A DNA stretch of 64,000 nt from Vibrio europaeus (GTDB lineage Bacteria > Pseudomonadota > Gammaproteobacteria > Enterobacterales > Vibrionaceae): NCBI RefSeq assembly GCF_001695575.1, contig NZ_LUAX01000001.1:186001-250000 (forward strand), given 5' to 3'. Each line of letters begins with the position of its first letter. Positions within the stretch are counted from its first letter, which is position 1. Made by a program: the position numbers and the translations under genes. The notes under the pieces were generated by a model that had not been told where the DNA came from, did not search any database, and saw only the letters and a program-made list of their open reading frames with translations. Below are positions 55,595-64,000 of this stretch, one piece after another.

Positions 55595-57259
55595 TTAGTA
55601 AGAGTCGTTGTGAACGCTTTGAACTGCTCGACCTGATGGGTCGGCCATGTTCTTGAATGACTCATCCCATTCAATAGCCTTAGCTGACGAACAAGCTACC
55701 GATGGGCCTCCAGGGACACATTCTGCCGCTGATGGAAGCGGGAATAGCTCTTCAAAGATCTCGCGGTATACATAGCCTTCTTTTGTTGCCGGCGTGTTGT
55801 ATGGGAAGCGGTAGGCTGCCGTTTCCATTTGTTGATCAGAGACTTTCGCTTCAGCCACTTCTTTTAGTGTATCGATCCAGCTGTAACCTACACCGTCAGA
55901 GAACTGCTCTTTCTGGCGCCATGCGATAGATTCTGGCAGGTAATGTTCGAAACACTCACGCAGGATGTGTTTTTCCATCTTACCGTTACCACACATCTTG
56001 TCTTCTGGGTTAAGACGCATTGCTACATCGATAAACTCTTTGTCTAGGAAAGGTACACGACCTTCAACGCCCCAGGCAGCAAGAGATTTGTTGGCACGAG
56101 CACAGTCAAACATGTTGAGTGCAAGCAGCTTACGTACCGTCTCTTCGTGGAACTCTTTTGCGTTTGGCGCTTTGTGGAAGTATAGGTAACCACCAAAGAT
56201 CTCATCTGCACCTTCTCCAGAAAGTACCATCTTGATACCCATAGCCTTAATCTTACGCCCCATCAGGAACATAGGAGTAGACGCACGGATAGTTGTTACG
56301 TCGTAAGTTTCAATGTGGTAGATAACGTCACGGATGGCATCTAAGCCTTCTTGAATCGTGTAAGTCATCTCATGGTGCACGGTACCGATCTGGTCGGCTA
56401 CTTCACGTGCTGCTTTAAGATCCGGAGCTCCTTCCAGACCAACTGCAAATGAGTGTAGCTGAGGCCACCATGCTTCAGACTTTTCATCATCTTCAATACG
56501 CATTGCAGCAAAACGCTTAGCAACAGCAGAAGTGATTGAAGAATCTAGACCACCAGATAGAAGTACGCCGTAAGGAACGTCCGTCATTAGTTGACGCTTA
56601 ACTGCAGCTTCTAGAGCTTCAGTCAGCTCTTCTTTGCTGGTGCTGTTACCTTGGACTGCAGCATACTCGTTCCAGTCACGAATGTAGTAACGCTGTGGAT
56701 CTGCATCATCACTACTGTAGTAGCAACCTGGAGGGAATTCGCTCACTGTTTTACATACTGGTACGAGCGCTTTCATTTCTGATGCTACGTAATAGTTGCC
56801 GTGCTCATCGTAACCTTGGTATAGAGGAATAATACCGATATGGTCACGACCAACGAGGTAGGTATCTTTCTCTTCATCGTAAAGAACAAAAGCAAAAATA
56901 CCGTTGAGCTCTTCTAGAAGATCTGCACCGAGATCTTGATACAAAGCTAGGATTACTTCACAGTCAGAATCAGTTTGGAAGTCGTATTTGCCTTCGTAGC
57001 GCGCACGAATTTCTTTGTGGTTGTAGATCTCGCCATTTACCGCAAGGATGTGTTTTTTATCAGAGCTATATAGAGGTTGCGCACCACTATTTAGACCAAC
57101 AATCGCCAAACGCTCATGAGCAAGAATTGCTTTCTCTGAAGAATAAATACCAGACCAGTCAGGACCACGATGGCGAAGCTTCTTCGACATTTCTAAAGCA
57201 ACAGGGCGTAGAGCTTCTGCATCACTCTTTATGTCAAGAATACCGAAAATCGAACACAT
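55595..57259 (-). CDS. asnB: Asparagine synthase B (glutamine-hydrolysing)
   Basis: Makes asparagine from aspartate and glutamine with ATP. 554 residues, the E. coli length. Cys-2 (MCSIFGI) is the amidotransferase nucleophile; RHRGPDWSGIY, NGEIYNHKEIR and SDCEVILALY follow. The synthetase domain has the pyrophosphate loop VLLSGGLDSS and SGEGADEIFGGYLYF. Start and spacing are clear. Monocistronic, with its own terminator. Confidence 0.97.
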   Translation of the reverse strand: MCSIFGILDIKSDAEALRPVALEMSKKLRHRGPDWSGIYSSEKAILAHERLAIVGLNSGAQPLYSSDKKHILAVNGEIYNHKEIRARYEGKYDFQTDSDCEVILALYQDLGADLLEELNGIFAFVLYDEEKDTYLVGRDHIGIIPLYQGYDEHGNYYVASEMKALVPVCKTVSEFPPGCYYSSDDADPQRYYIRDWNEYAAVQGNSTSKEELTEALEAAVKRQLMTDVPYGVLLSGGLDSSITSAVAKRFAAMRIEDDEKSEAWWPQLHSFAVGLEGAPDLKAAREVADQIGTVHHEMTYTIQEGLDAIRDVIYHIETYDVTTIRASTPMFLMGRKIKAMGIKMVLSGEGADEIFGGYLYFHKAPNAKEFHEETVRKLLALNMFDCARANKSLAAWGVEGRVPFLDKEFIDVAMRLNPEDKMCGNGKMEKHILRECFEHYLPESIAWRQKEQFSDGVGYSWIDTLKEVAEAKVSDQQMETAAYRFPYNTPATKEGYVYREIFEELFPLPSAAECVPGGPSVACSSAKAIEWDESFKNMADPSGRAVQSVHNDSY

Positions 57260-57441
57260 ACAACTTCCCTTTAAAATAAAATTAACTTGTTGAGTTCAAT
57301 TTGCCATTCTGATTAAAAAAATCAACCGTGTTTGATGAAAAAGTTTAATGAACTCGGCTGTTATTAAACTAAATTTAAATAAATGGCCATTTTAGTGAAT
57401 GGAGTCTAAGTTCTGCTTTGTTTTTGTTCGGCGGAGACAAG

Positions 57442-57465
57442 AAAGGCAGCGATTTGCTGCCTTTT
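57442..57465 (-). terminator. Terminator of the antiporter gene
   Basis: AAAGGCAGC/GCTGCCTTT stem with a 5-nt loop. It lies 9 bp after the stop codon on the minus strand; the T-run is short. Confidence 0.7.
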
Positions 57466-57473
57466 GACTGAGA

Positions 57474-59057
57474 TTATTTCGAGAAGTTGGGCTTGAGTTG
57501 ATCGCAGACATGCCTCGCAAAACCGCTACCAGCCTCACTGTAGATGTTAAATGCAGCGTCTACACCACCTTCGACCAACGCATCTAGCTGATCTTGGTAT
57601 TCTGCAATAGCAGCGATCTGACCTTGGAAGTTTTTACGCTGTAGCTGTTCTAAAGCTATTTGGTTACCTTGGTGGTGCGGCATCGCAAGTAATACTAGTT
57701 TTACGTTGGCTACGTCTAATATGCGCTCCCAAAAATCTGGGTCGGTAGCATCGCCTTCAATTACGTTTCTACCGTGGGCTTTGTGTTGATGCGCGGCATC
57801 TTCGCGAACTTCAATACCTAAACTGATTTTGCCGTAGCGATTTCTTAGTTCATCGTAAGCACCAGTGCCAATTCGACCCATACCAAGGATCAGAACTTGA
57901 GCGTGGCCTGGGCTGATCAGTTGATCACGAATGTTAAGGTTTTCTGCTGCATGTTCGCGTAACCAACGACCTGAGCGTTGATAAAGCGAGTGACCGTGGC
58001 GACTCAGTGGTGCGGCTAGTACAAATGAAATTGAAACTGCAATGGCAAGGGCGACCAGAATATCACCGCTCATCCAGCCCATTTTAAAGGCTAATCCACC
58101 AACAATAAGACCAAACTCACTGAAGTTAAATAGGCTTAGTGATGCGAGTAGAGAGGTGCGCACGCGAAACTTAAATGCATTAAGCACTAAGAAGTAGAGA
58201 ATCCCTTTTAGTGGCAGTAGCAACATGAATAAAATTGCGAGTGCAAAGCCAGAAAGCGTTGGCTGAGCGGATAAACCGATATTTAAGAAGAAGCAGACTA
58301 GGAATAGCTCTTTTAGGTTGAATAGAGATTTAGATAATTCCGACGCTTTCTTATGTCCGGCGAGTAACATGCCAAGGATAAGAGCACCGAGATCTGGCTT
58401 CATACCGACTAATTCGAATAGACCCGCACCTGCAACCAAGGCGAAGAAAATCCCTAGAAGTACCAGCATTTCTCCGTGGCCGACCCAATCAAGCATCTTG
58501 AAGAATAGAGGTCTGAGTAATGGTAGGGCAAATAGCGCAATAGCGTACCATTCTGGAAGCTTGCCCGTTGAAGCGGTTAGGAACACAACTGCGAAGATGT
58601 CCTGCATGACTAGAATACCAATCGCAATGGTGCCGTAGGTAGCATTCATCTCCCCTTTCTCTTGCAGTGATTTTACGGCAAAGACGGTACTGGAGAAGGA
58701 TAGGGCAAAACCGAGCAAGACGATTTGCTCGATAGACATCGCCGCTAGCGAACTGACTCCTAAGAATTTGAAACAGAACAGCGCAACACTAAAGAGTGCA
58801 GTGGATAATAGATTGTGTAAGGTCGCACCTGCCCAGATCTCTTTAGAGAGTAGGGTCTTGATATCGAGCTTCAGACCAATAGTAAAAAGAAGCAGTGTTA
58901 CACCTAGATCAGCGAGTGTGATTATGGTGTCGTTAGACTGAAAGCCGAAAGCGTGCAGCCCGAAGCCTGCCAATAAAAAGCCAACCAGTGGGGGGAGGTT
59001 GCATTTCAGTGCAATAAATCCGGCGAGAAACGCCGCTGAAATCAATATCAGTTCCAT
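57474..59057 (-). CDS. Kef-type cation:proton antiporter with TrkA-N domain
   Basis: 527 residues. Na_H_exchanger region (~1-370) with about 11-12 helices (LPPLVGFLLAGFGLHAFGF, LADLGVTLLLFTIGLKLD, GFALSFSSTVFAVKSLQE and GALILGMLLAGHKKASEL), then a cytosolic TrkA-N nucleotide-binding domain from ~385 (QVLILGMGRIGTGAYDELRNRYG, EGDATDPDFWERIL). KefB/C- or YbaL-like; the ion (K+ or Na+) is not certain. No TrkA-C domain is present. Confidence 0.87.
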   Translation of the reverse strand: MELILISAAFLAGFIALKCNLPPLVGFLLAGFGLHAFGFQSNDTIITLADLGVTLLLFTIGLKLDIKTLLSKEIWAGATLHNLLSTALFSVALFCFKFLGVSSLAAMSIEQIVLLGFALSFSSTVFAVKSLQEKGEMNATYGTIAIGILVMQDIFAVVFLTASTGKLPEWYAIALFALPLLRPLFFKMLDWVGHGEMLVLLGIFFALVAGAGLFELVGMKPDLGALILGMLLAGHKKASELSKSLFNLKELFLVCFFLNIGLSAQPTLSGFALAILFMLLLPLKGILYFLVLNAFKFRVRTSLLASLSLFNFSEFGLIVGGLAFKMGWMSGDILVALAIAVSISFVLAAPLSRHGHSLYQRSGRWLREHAAENLNIRDQLISPGHAQVLILGMGRIGTGAYDELRNRYGKISLGIEVREDAAHQHKAHGRNVIEGDATDPDFWERILDVANVKLVLLAMPHHQGNQIALEQLQRKNFQGQIAAIAEYQDQLDALVEGGVDAAFNIYSEAGSGFARHVCDQLKPNFSK

Positions 59058-59076
59058 ATTCGTTTTGTTTCGTCCT

Positions 59077-59106
59077 AAAAAAACGGGCTACATATCGTAG
59101 CCCGTT
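59077..59106 (-). terminator. Terminator of the nagA-nagC operon
   Basis: AACGGGCTAC/GTAGCCCGTT stem, 5-nt loop, TTTTTT on the minus strand. Confidence 0.9.
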
Positions 59107-59143
59107 ATTCTAACTCAATTAGTTGCTTACAGGGGGGAGAAGA

Positions 59144-60358
59144 TTAATCTTCTAACAATTTTTGTAGCAGAACTCCGTTTAACATTGCGCGTTTTATCAT
59201 TGCGAATGCACCTAGGGTAGGCTGCTTATCAATTTGCGAGGCAACAATCGGTAAATCTGTGTGGAAAGTGGTGAGAGATTGATTCTCAACGTTACGGCGA
59301 ATCGCTGGGAAAAGAATCTCTTCACATTGAGTAATATCACCAGCAATCACAATCTTTTGCGGGTTAAACAAGTTGATCGTAATCGCAATCGCCTTGCCCA
59401 ATTGGTTACCAACGCGAACTAAGCTCTGTTTAGCCAGTTCATCACCCATATTGGCATGCTCACAGACGTCAGAGATACCGATGGTTTCAAGTTCAGTTAA
59501 GCTTGATTCATAACCTTGTTTGATCAGCTTGTTGACTCGTTCAACGATAGCGGGGTTAGCGGCGACCGTTTCAAGACAGCCAAAGTTGCCACATTGGCAT
59601 TGCTCGCCAAGTGGATCAATTTGAATATGACCGATTTCACCGACGTTGCGGTTAAAGCCTAGGAATACTTGACCATTAACAATAATACCTGCACCTGTAC
59701 CTCGATGAACACTGACAAGAATGGAATCTTGGCAATCTTGGCTAGCGCCAAAGTAGTGTTCAGCAAGCGCCATACCACGAACGTCGTTGCCAACAAAACA
59801 TTGTACATGGAAGGTGTTATGAATCAGCTCAGATAGCGCAAGGTTGTCAATCGAGATATTTGGCATGTATTCAACCACGCCTGTTTCTGGATTGACGAGA
59901 CCAGGCAAGGCAACACCAATCGCGATCAGTTGATTGATATTGGTCTGGTTATCTTGAATAAAGGTTTTTAACTGGGAGAGTAACCCTTCAACCAGCTCTT
60001 CTTGGGTCGTATAGAAGAATTCGTTGTAATCTGAGGCAAGCTCTTTGCCGCCCAAATCGTACAAACTGAACTGAAGGTAGTCACGACCGAGTCGAATCGC
60101 TACTGAGTGGAAAGGCTCAACTTCTGTTGTCAAAGAGATCGCTCTGCGTCCCCCTGTAGAAGCTTGTTGCGCGACCTCTTTAATCAGGCCGCGTTCCAGA
60201 AGTTGGCGGGTAATTTTTGTAACACTGGCAGGTGCCAGCTGGCTAACATCAGCAACTTGTATCCTCGAAATAGGACCTTGCTGATCGATCAGCCTGTAAA
60301 CAGCTGCACTATTTAGTTGTTTTACTAAATCTACGTTACCTATTTGTCCGCCATTCAT
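59144..60358 (-). CDS. nagC: NagC, N-acetylglucosamine-responsive ROK repressor
   Basis: 404 residues. An N-terminal winged helix-turn-helix (LNSAAVYRLIDQQGPISRIQV, SQLAPASVTKITRQLLERGL) is followed by a ROK domain with a GTGAGIIVNG sugar/phosphate region and the zinc motif CQCGNFGCLE. Represses nag and chitin-catabolic genes until GlcNAc-6-P binds. Two bp after nagA on the same strand. Candidate operators lie upstream of nagA/nagE and chitobiase. Confidence 0.95.
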   Translation of the reverse strand: MNGGQIGNVDLVKQLNSAAVYRLIDQQGPISRIQVADVSQLAPASVTKITRQLLERGLIKEVAQQASTGGRRAISLTTEVEPFHSVAIRLGRDYLQFSLYDLGGKELASDYNEFFYTTQEELVEGLLSQLKTFIQDNQTNINQLIAIGVALPGLVNPETGVVEYMPNISIDNLALSELIHNTFHVQCFVGNDVRGMALAEHYFGASQDCQDSILVSVHRGTGAGIIVNGQVFLGFNRNVGEIGHIQIDPLGEQCQCGNFGCLETVAANPAIVERVNKLIKQGYESSLTELETIGISDVCEHANMGDELAKQSLVRVGNQLGKAIAITINLFNPQKIVIAGDITQCEEILFPAIRRNVENQSLTTFHTDLPIVASQIDKQPTLGAFAMIKRAMLNGVLLQKLLED

Positions 60359-60360
60359 TC

Positions 60361-61497
60361 TTAATTTTGCTCGTATTGTCCGTTAACAACTGTCGCCTGA
60401 ACATTGAAGTCACGATCAAATACGGTAAGGTTAGCCACCATGCCTTTTTTAACTCGGCCTAGTTGCTCTTCCAAACCCATTGCTTTCGCAGGATACAGAG
60501 TAGCCATGCGCAGTGCTTCGTCCAGTGCGATACCGACGTGCTCAACCGTGTTTTGAACTGCTTCAATCATAGTTAGTGCTGAGCCGCCAAGTGTGCCGTT
60601 TTCATCAACACACTTACCATCTCGGTAATATACTTTCTTACCAACAAAAATAAAGTAATCCATGTCAGCGCCTGCAGGAGCTGTGGCATCGGTCACTAAT
60701 ACTAATTTTTCGCCCTTAATTTTGTGAGCGATACGAATGTTTGCATAGTCTACGTGGAAGCCATCAGCAATGATGCCCGCATAAACCTCAGGGGTATCGT
60801 AGATCGCTCCTACAACACCTGGTTCACGGCCTACCATTGGCGTCATTGCATTAAACAAGTGAGTGGCAAATGAGATACCTGCGTCAAAGCTTTTACGTGC
60901 TTCGGTATAAGTGGCATTCGTGTGACCAATTGATACAACAATACCCGCTGCTTTTAAGCGTTCGATATGTACTGGGTCATTGTGCTCTGGAGCCAGTGTC
61001 ACTTTGGCAATGACGTCTGTGTTTTCACACATGAAATCGATCATGTTGTCTTCAGAAGGTCGGATATGATCGACACTGTGAATACCTTTTTTCATCACAT
61101 TCAGGTATGGACCTTCAAGGTGTAGACCCAAAGATTGATTCTGATACTGAGTGTGATAGTCGCGCGCAGCAGCTACTGCTTGGCGCATGTCTTCGTCAGA
61201 AGAAGTAATTAGCGTTGGAAGGAAGCTTGTACAACCAGACTTAAGATTGGCTTCATGCATGATTTGCATTGTTTCAGCGGTAATCTCGTCGTTTAGCATC
61301 ACGCCACCACAACCATTTAACTGCAGGTCAATAAAGCCTGGACTTAGGTTTGCGCCGTTTAAATCTCTTGTTTCAATGTCTGAAGGAAGCTCTGAGATAG
61401 GGCAAACTGATTCGATCAGGTTGTTGTTAATGATTACCGCATGTTCAACGAGGACGTCGCTGCCGGTATAAATTTTACAGTTAGTTAGCGCATACAT
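60361..61497 (-). CDS. nagA: N-acetylglucosamine-6-phosphate deacetylase
   Basis: 378 residues. Amidohydrolase fold: [20 protein letters not shown] (metal Glu), IGHTNATY and [11 protein letters not shown] (metal His), with the catalytic Asp in VTDATAPAG. Converts GlcNAc-6-P to GlcN-6-P. First gene of nagA-nagC; nagB is not in the window. Divergent from nagE. Confidence 0.96.
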   Translation of the reverse strand: MYALTNCKIYTGSDVLVEHAVIINNNLIESVCPISELPSDIETRDLNGANLSPGFIDLQLNGCGGVMLNDEITAETMQIMHEANLKSGCTSFLPTLITSSDEDMRQAVAAARDYHTQYQNQSLGLHLEGPYLNVMKKGIHSVDHIRPSEDNMIDFMCENTDVIAKVTLAPEHNDPVHIERLKAAGIVVSIGHTNATYTEARKSFDAGISFATHLFNAMTPMVGREPGVVGAIYDTPEVYAGIIADGFHVDYANIRIAHKIKGEKLVLVTDATAPAGADMDYFIFVGKKVYYRDGKCVDENGTLGGSALTMIEAVQNTVEHVGIALDEALRMATLYPAKAMGLEEQLGRVKKGMVANLTVFDRDFNVQATVVNGQYEQN

Positions 61498-61779
61498 GGT
61501 TAGCTAATCCTTATAAGTTTAGAGTCTTAATGCCTTCGGTTATCTATTGAAGCTGCGTTTCACTACATAGTTGTACTTTATTTGTAAGCTTCAATTAGAT
61601 CGCAAAATATCTTTAGCAAACGAAAAAATGAGTTCTCAATATTATGCAAGCATCATGGTGAATGCTTCAATGGTAAGTGATTCACGTCGCATTGGCGTTA
61701 GGGACTATTACTAAGCCAGACAATCACTTTGGCCTTGTTAGTACTGTAAGAGTACCGCGAAATTGACTCAATGAATGCT
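61498..61779. other. nagA-proximal part of the nagA-nagE intergenic region
   Basis: About 280 bp without an open frame. It should carry the nagA promoter. Confidence 0.4.
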
Positions 61780-61801
61780 ATTTTTTTGTATTGTAAAATA
61801 A
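61780..61801. promoter_or_regulatory. Candidate NagC operator 1 (nagA-nagE region)
   Basis: AT-rich 22-mer with TTTTTTTG on the left and TAAAATAA on the right. Its centre is 95 bp from the centre of operator 2, compatible with looping. It is the weakest of the NagC candidates. Confidence 0.4.
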
Positions 61802-61846
61802 GTTTTATGATCTCGCTAGCAAAAACCTTCCGGATCACCTGTTTCT

Positions 61847-61862
61847 GGTGATTATGATCACA
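61847..61862 (+). promoter_or_regulatory. CRP site between the NagC candidates
   Basis: GGTGA-N6-TCACA, 9 of 10 core positions of TGTGA-N6-TCACA. It lies between the two NagC-like palindromes, as in the E. coli nagE-nagB region. Confidence 0.65.
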
Positions 61863-61874
61863 AATGATGAGGTT

Positions 61875-61896
61875 TTAATTTGCGGAGCAAAATTAA
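61875..61896. promoter_or_regulatory. Candidate NagC operator 2 (nagE side)
   Basis: TTAATTTGC-GGA-GCAAAATTAA, a near-perfect palindrome, about 84-105 bp before the nagE start. Same ends and length as the chitobiase site. Confidence 0.6.
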
Positions 61897-61979
61897 TGTC
61901 ATAAACTGAGCAGGACTAAATTGAGCGGCTAAAAAAAGTGGCTCAGCCAAAATACAAAATCCTATAGGGGGAACTTAAG

Positions 61980-63554
61980 GTGAATATTCTTGGATATGCG
62001 CAAAAGTTAGGTAAAGCTCTTATGCTTCCTATCGCAACGCTTCCAGTTGCGGCGCTCTTACTACGTTTGGGTCAAGGTGACCTATTAGATATTCCATTCA
62101 TGGCGCAAGCTGGTGGCGCTATCTTTGGTCAACTTCCACTACTATTCGGTCTAGGTATCGCGATTGGTCTTTCTAAAGACGGTCAAGGTGCCGCAGGTCT
62201 AGCGGGTGCGGTTGCTTACTTCGTACTTACAGCGACAGCAACAACAATCAACGCTGACGTTAACATGTCATTCTTCGGTGGTATCATCGCTGGTATTATC
62301 GCTGGTCACTCTTACAACGCTTTCCATACTACACGTCTTCCTGAGTGGTTGGCATTCTTCTCTGGCAAACGTCTAGTACCAATCATGGCTGGCCTATTCG
62401 CGCTAGTTGCAGGTGCAATCTCTGGCGTTGTATGGCCAACGATCCAAGGCGGTCTTGACGCGCTAGCACACGCAGTTTCTACTTCTGGTGCTATCGGTCA
62501 GTTCGTATACGGTACTCTTAACCGTGCACTTATCCCTGTAGGTCTTCACCACGTTCTTAACTCTTACTTCTGGTTCGGTATGGGTACGTGTCAAGAAGTT
62601 CTAGTTACTGGCGCTCAAGCTGCTGGTCAAGCACTTCCTGCTCTACAGCAACTTTGTGTAGACCCTGCTTTAGCTAAGACTCTTGTTGCTGGTCAATCTC
62701 ACACGTTTGAGTTTGCTAACTCTGTAACTCCAGAAATCACTGCAACAGTGAAAGAAGTAACTGAAACAGTTAAATCTGGTGACCTACACCGTTACTTCGG
62801 CGGCGATAAGTCTGCTGGTGTATTCATGAACGGTTTCTTCCCAGTAATGATGTTTGGTCTACCTGGCGCAGCTCTAGCTATGTACCTAGCAGCTCCTGCT
62901 GAAAAACGTAGCCAAGTTGGTGGTGCACTATTCTCAGTAGGTTTCTGTTCTTTCCTAACTGGTATCACAGAGCCTCTAGAGTTCATGTTTGTATTCCTTG
63001 CACCTGCGCTATACGCAATGCACGCAGTATTCACAGGTCTATCTCTAGTTGTTGCTAACATGTTTGGTACTCTGCACGGCTTCGGCTTCTCTGCAGGTCT
63101 AATCGACTTCATCCTAAACTGGGGTCTAGCAACTAAGCCGGTAACTCTACTACTAATCGGCCTAGGTTTCGGTGCTCTATACTTCTTCACATTTAGCTTC
63201 GCAATCCGCGCATTCAACCTGAAGTCGCCAGGTCGTGAAGACGATGATGAAGAAACTGCAAGCGCTCCTGCTGGTGAAGCGAAAAACGGCGACCTAGCGC
63301 GTCAATACCTAAAAGCTCTAGGTGGTCACGACAACCTAACTTCAATCGATGCTTGTATCACTCGTCTACGTCTTACTCTTAAAGACCGCTCAGTAGCTGA
63401 CGAAGTTGTACTTAAGAAGCTTGGTGCGAAAGGTGTTGTTAAGCTAGGTGAGAATAACCTTCAAGTTATCCTTGGTCCTCTAGCTGAAATCGTTGCTGGT
63501 GAAATGAAAGCAATCGGTGCTAACGAAGACCTATCTGATGTAAAACTTCCTTAG
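61980..63554 (+). CDS. nagE: PTS N-acetylglucosamine transporter, IICB (no IIA)
   Basis: 524 residues, starting with GTG 61980 (MNILGYAQKLGKALMLPIATLPVAALLLRLG). IIC membrane domain ~1-370 (ALIPVGLHHVLNS, LTGITEPLEFMF), then a IIB domain with the phospho-Cys in SIDACITRLRL. E. coli NagE is 648 residues and ends in a IIA domain; here it stops after IIB, so phosphate must come from a separate IIA such as Crr. Phosphorylates GlcNAc on import to GlcNAc-6-P for NagA. Confidence 0.95.
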   Translation: MNILGYAQKLGKALMLPIATLPVAALLLRLGQGDLLDIPFMAQAGGAIFGQLPLLFGLGIAIGLSKDGQGAAGLAGAVAYFVLTATATTINADVNMSFFGGIIAGIIAGHSYNAFHTTRLPEWLAFFSGKRLVPIMAGLFALVAGAISGVVWPTIQGGLDALAHAVSTSGAIGQFVYGTLNRALIPVGLHHVLNSYFWFGMGTCQEVLVTGAQAAGQALPALQQLCVDPALAKTLVAGQSHTFEFANSVTPEITATVKEVTETVKSGDLHRYFGGDKSAGVFMNGFFPVMMFGLPGAALAMYLAAPAEKRSQVGGALFSVGFCSFLTGITEPLEFMFVFLAPALYAMHAVFTGLSLVVANMFGTLHGFGFSAGLIDFILNWGLATKPVTLLLIGLGFGALYFFTFSFAIRAFNLKSPGREDDDEETASAPAGEAKNGDLARQYLKALGGHDNLTSIDACITRLRLTLKDRSVADEVVLKKLGAKGVVKLGENNLQVILGPLAEIVAGEMKAIGANEDLSDVKLP

Positions 63555-63581
63555 TTACGGCACGTAAAGTAAGAAAGTGAT

Positions 63582-63608
63582 GAAAGCCTCCTTCGGGAGG
63601 CTTTCTTG
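63582..63608 (+). terminator. Terminator of nagE
   Basis: GAAAGCCTCC-TTCG-GGAGGCTTTC with a TTGCG tail; the T-run is short. Confidence 0.8.
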
Positions 63609-63800
63609 CGTTTTGAGGGTTTCGAAACTGATCCCTGCTAGCTTATTAACCATACAGAGAAAAAAAAGACGTTTTGCTTCGAGATATTGTTGTGTAATCC
63701 ACCATAATTGTGGATCATTAGACGCTATGTACTTGACGGCCATTTTAATCGTCTAAGTAAGAATTATCTGAACAATACTAAAACAATTGAGGTGCTATAG

Positions 63801-64000
63801 ATGAGTGAAGCTGAGGCTCGTCCATCGAATTTCATTCGCCAAATCATTGATAAAGATTTAGCTGATGGTAAACACACTAGCGTGCATACTCGTTTCCCGC
63901 CAGAGCCAAACGGCTATCTGCATATCGGTCACGCTAAGTCAATTTGCTTAAACTTTGGTATTGCTCAGGACTACCAGGGAAAGTGTAACCTACGTTTTGA
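63801..64000 (+). CDS. glnS: Glutaminyl-tRNA synthetase, 5' part
   Basis: The frame runs off the right edge. The ATG at 63801 follows GAGGTG 9 bases upstream. The first 66 residues contain [16 protein letters not shown] and the class I HIGH signature in [21 protein letters not shown], typical of GlnRS. nagE-glnS linkage is conserved in gammaproteobacteria. Confidence 0.95.
   Translation, partial: MSEAEARPSNFIRQIIDKDLADGKHTSVHTRFPPEPNGYLHIGHAKSICLNFGIAQDYQGKCNLRF

Overview
The window looks like an ordinary chromosomal segment of a Vibrio (Gammaproteobacteria, Vibrionaceae). The basis is gene order and protein content: recN/nadK/grpE/dnaK/dnaJ followed by a minor-pilin cluster, mltF next to purL, ssrA next to smpB, DUF2860, DUF3622 and DUF4250 proteins, an 883-residue chitobiase, and nagC-nagA/nagE/glnS. 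Species is not resolvable from this sequence alone.

Layout. 0-7.7 kb: L-2-hydroxyglutarate oxidase, an M20 amidohydrolase, a VOC protein, a BCCT betaine-type transporter, then a two-gene secreted cassette (DUF2860 barrel plus alpha/beta hydrolase) lying between the intact BCCT gene and a decayed ~320-bp copy of its 5' end. 7.7-14.5 kb: hexose-phosphate uptake (uhpABC, uhpT) with manA; the uhpT promoter shows CRP-like and UhpA-like sites at E. coli-like distances. 14.5-18 kb: Sel1 protein, tmRNA (tag ANDENYALAA), smpB, ratA, rnfH, bamE. 18-27.6 kb: recN with two LexA boxes, nadK, grpE and dnaK with sigma-32 promoters, a dicarboxylate symporter, a four-helix-bundle protein, dnaJ. 27.6-31 kb: type IV minor pilins. 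31-35.4 kb: two AbgT transporters, tadA and a 44-residue basic protein not previously predicted by length-limited ORF calling. 35.7-48.4 kb: mltF, purL and purMN (both with PurR boxes), upp, rluF, smrA and small conserved proteins. 48.7-49.7 kb: tRNA-Pro preceded by a degenerate copy, then repeats. 49.8-64 kb: GumN-like protein, chitobiase, peptide symporter, asnB, cation/proton antiporter, nagC-nagA, nagE and the start of glnS; the chitobiase and nagE upstream regions share NagC-like palindromes.

The most unusual content is a dispersed family of composite intergenic repeats at about 17.5, 20.1, 24.1, 41.7, 46.3 and 49.1 kb (and a related heptamer array at 26.35 kb). Each consists of 11-nt triloop hairpins with compensatory base changes, a junction near AACnTTAGTT, and a homogeneous tandem array of an 8-bp unit of the form AGYTNTCY; at three loci a second array follows a terminator-like hairpin. 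Four of the arrays abut the stop codon of a minus-strand gene to within 0-3 bp. One array lies beside a gene for a four-helix-bundle (S23/Avd-like) protein, the only candidate associated protein visible here.
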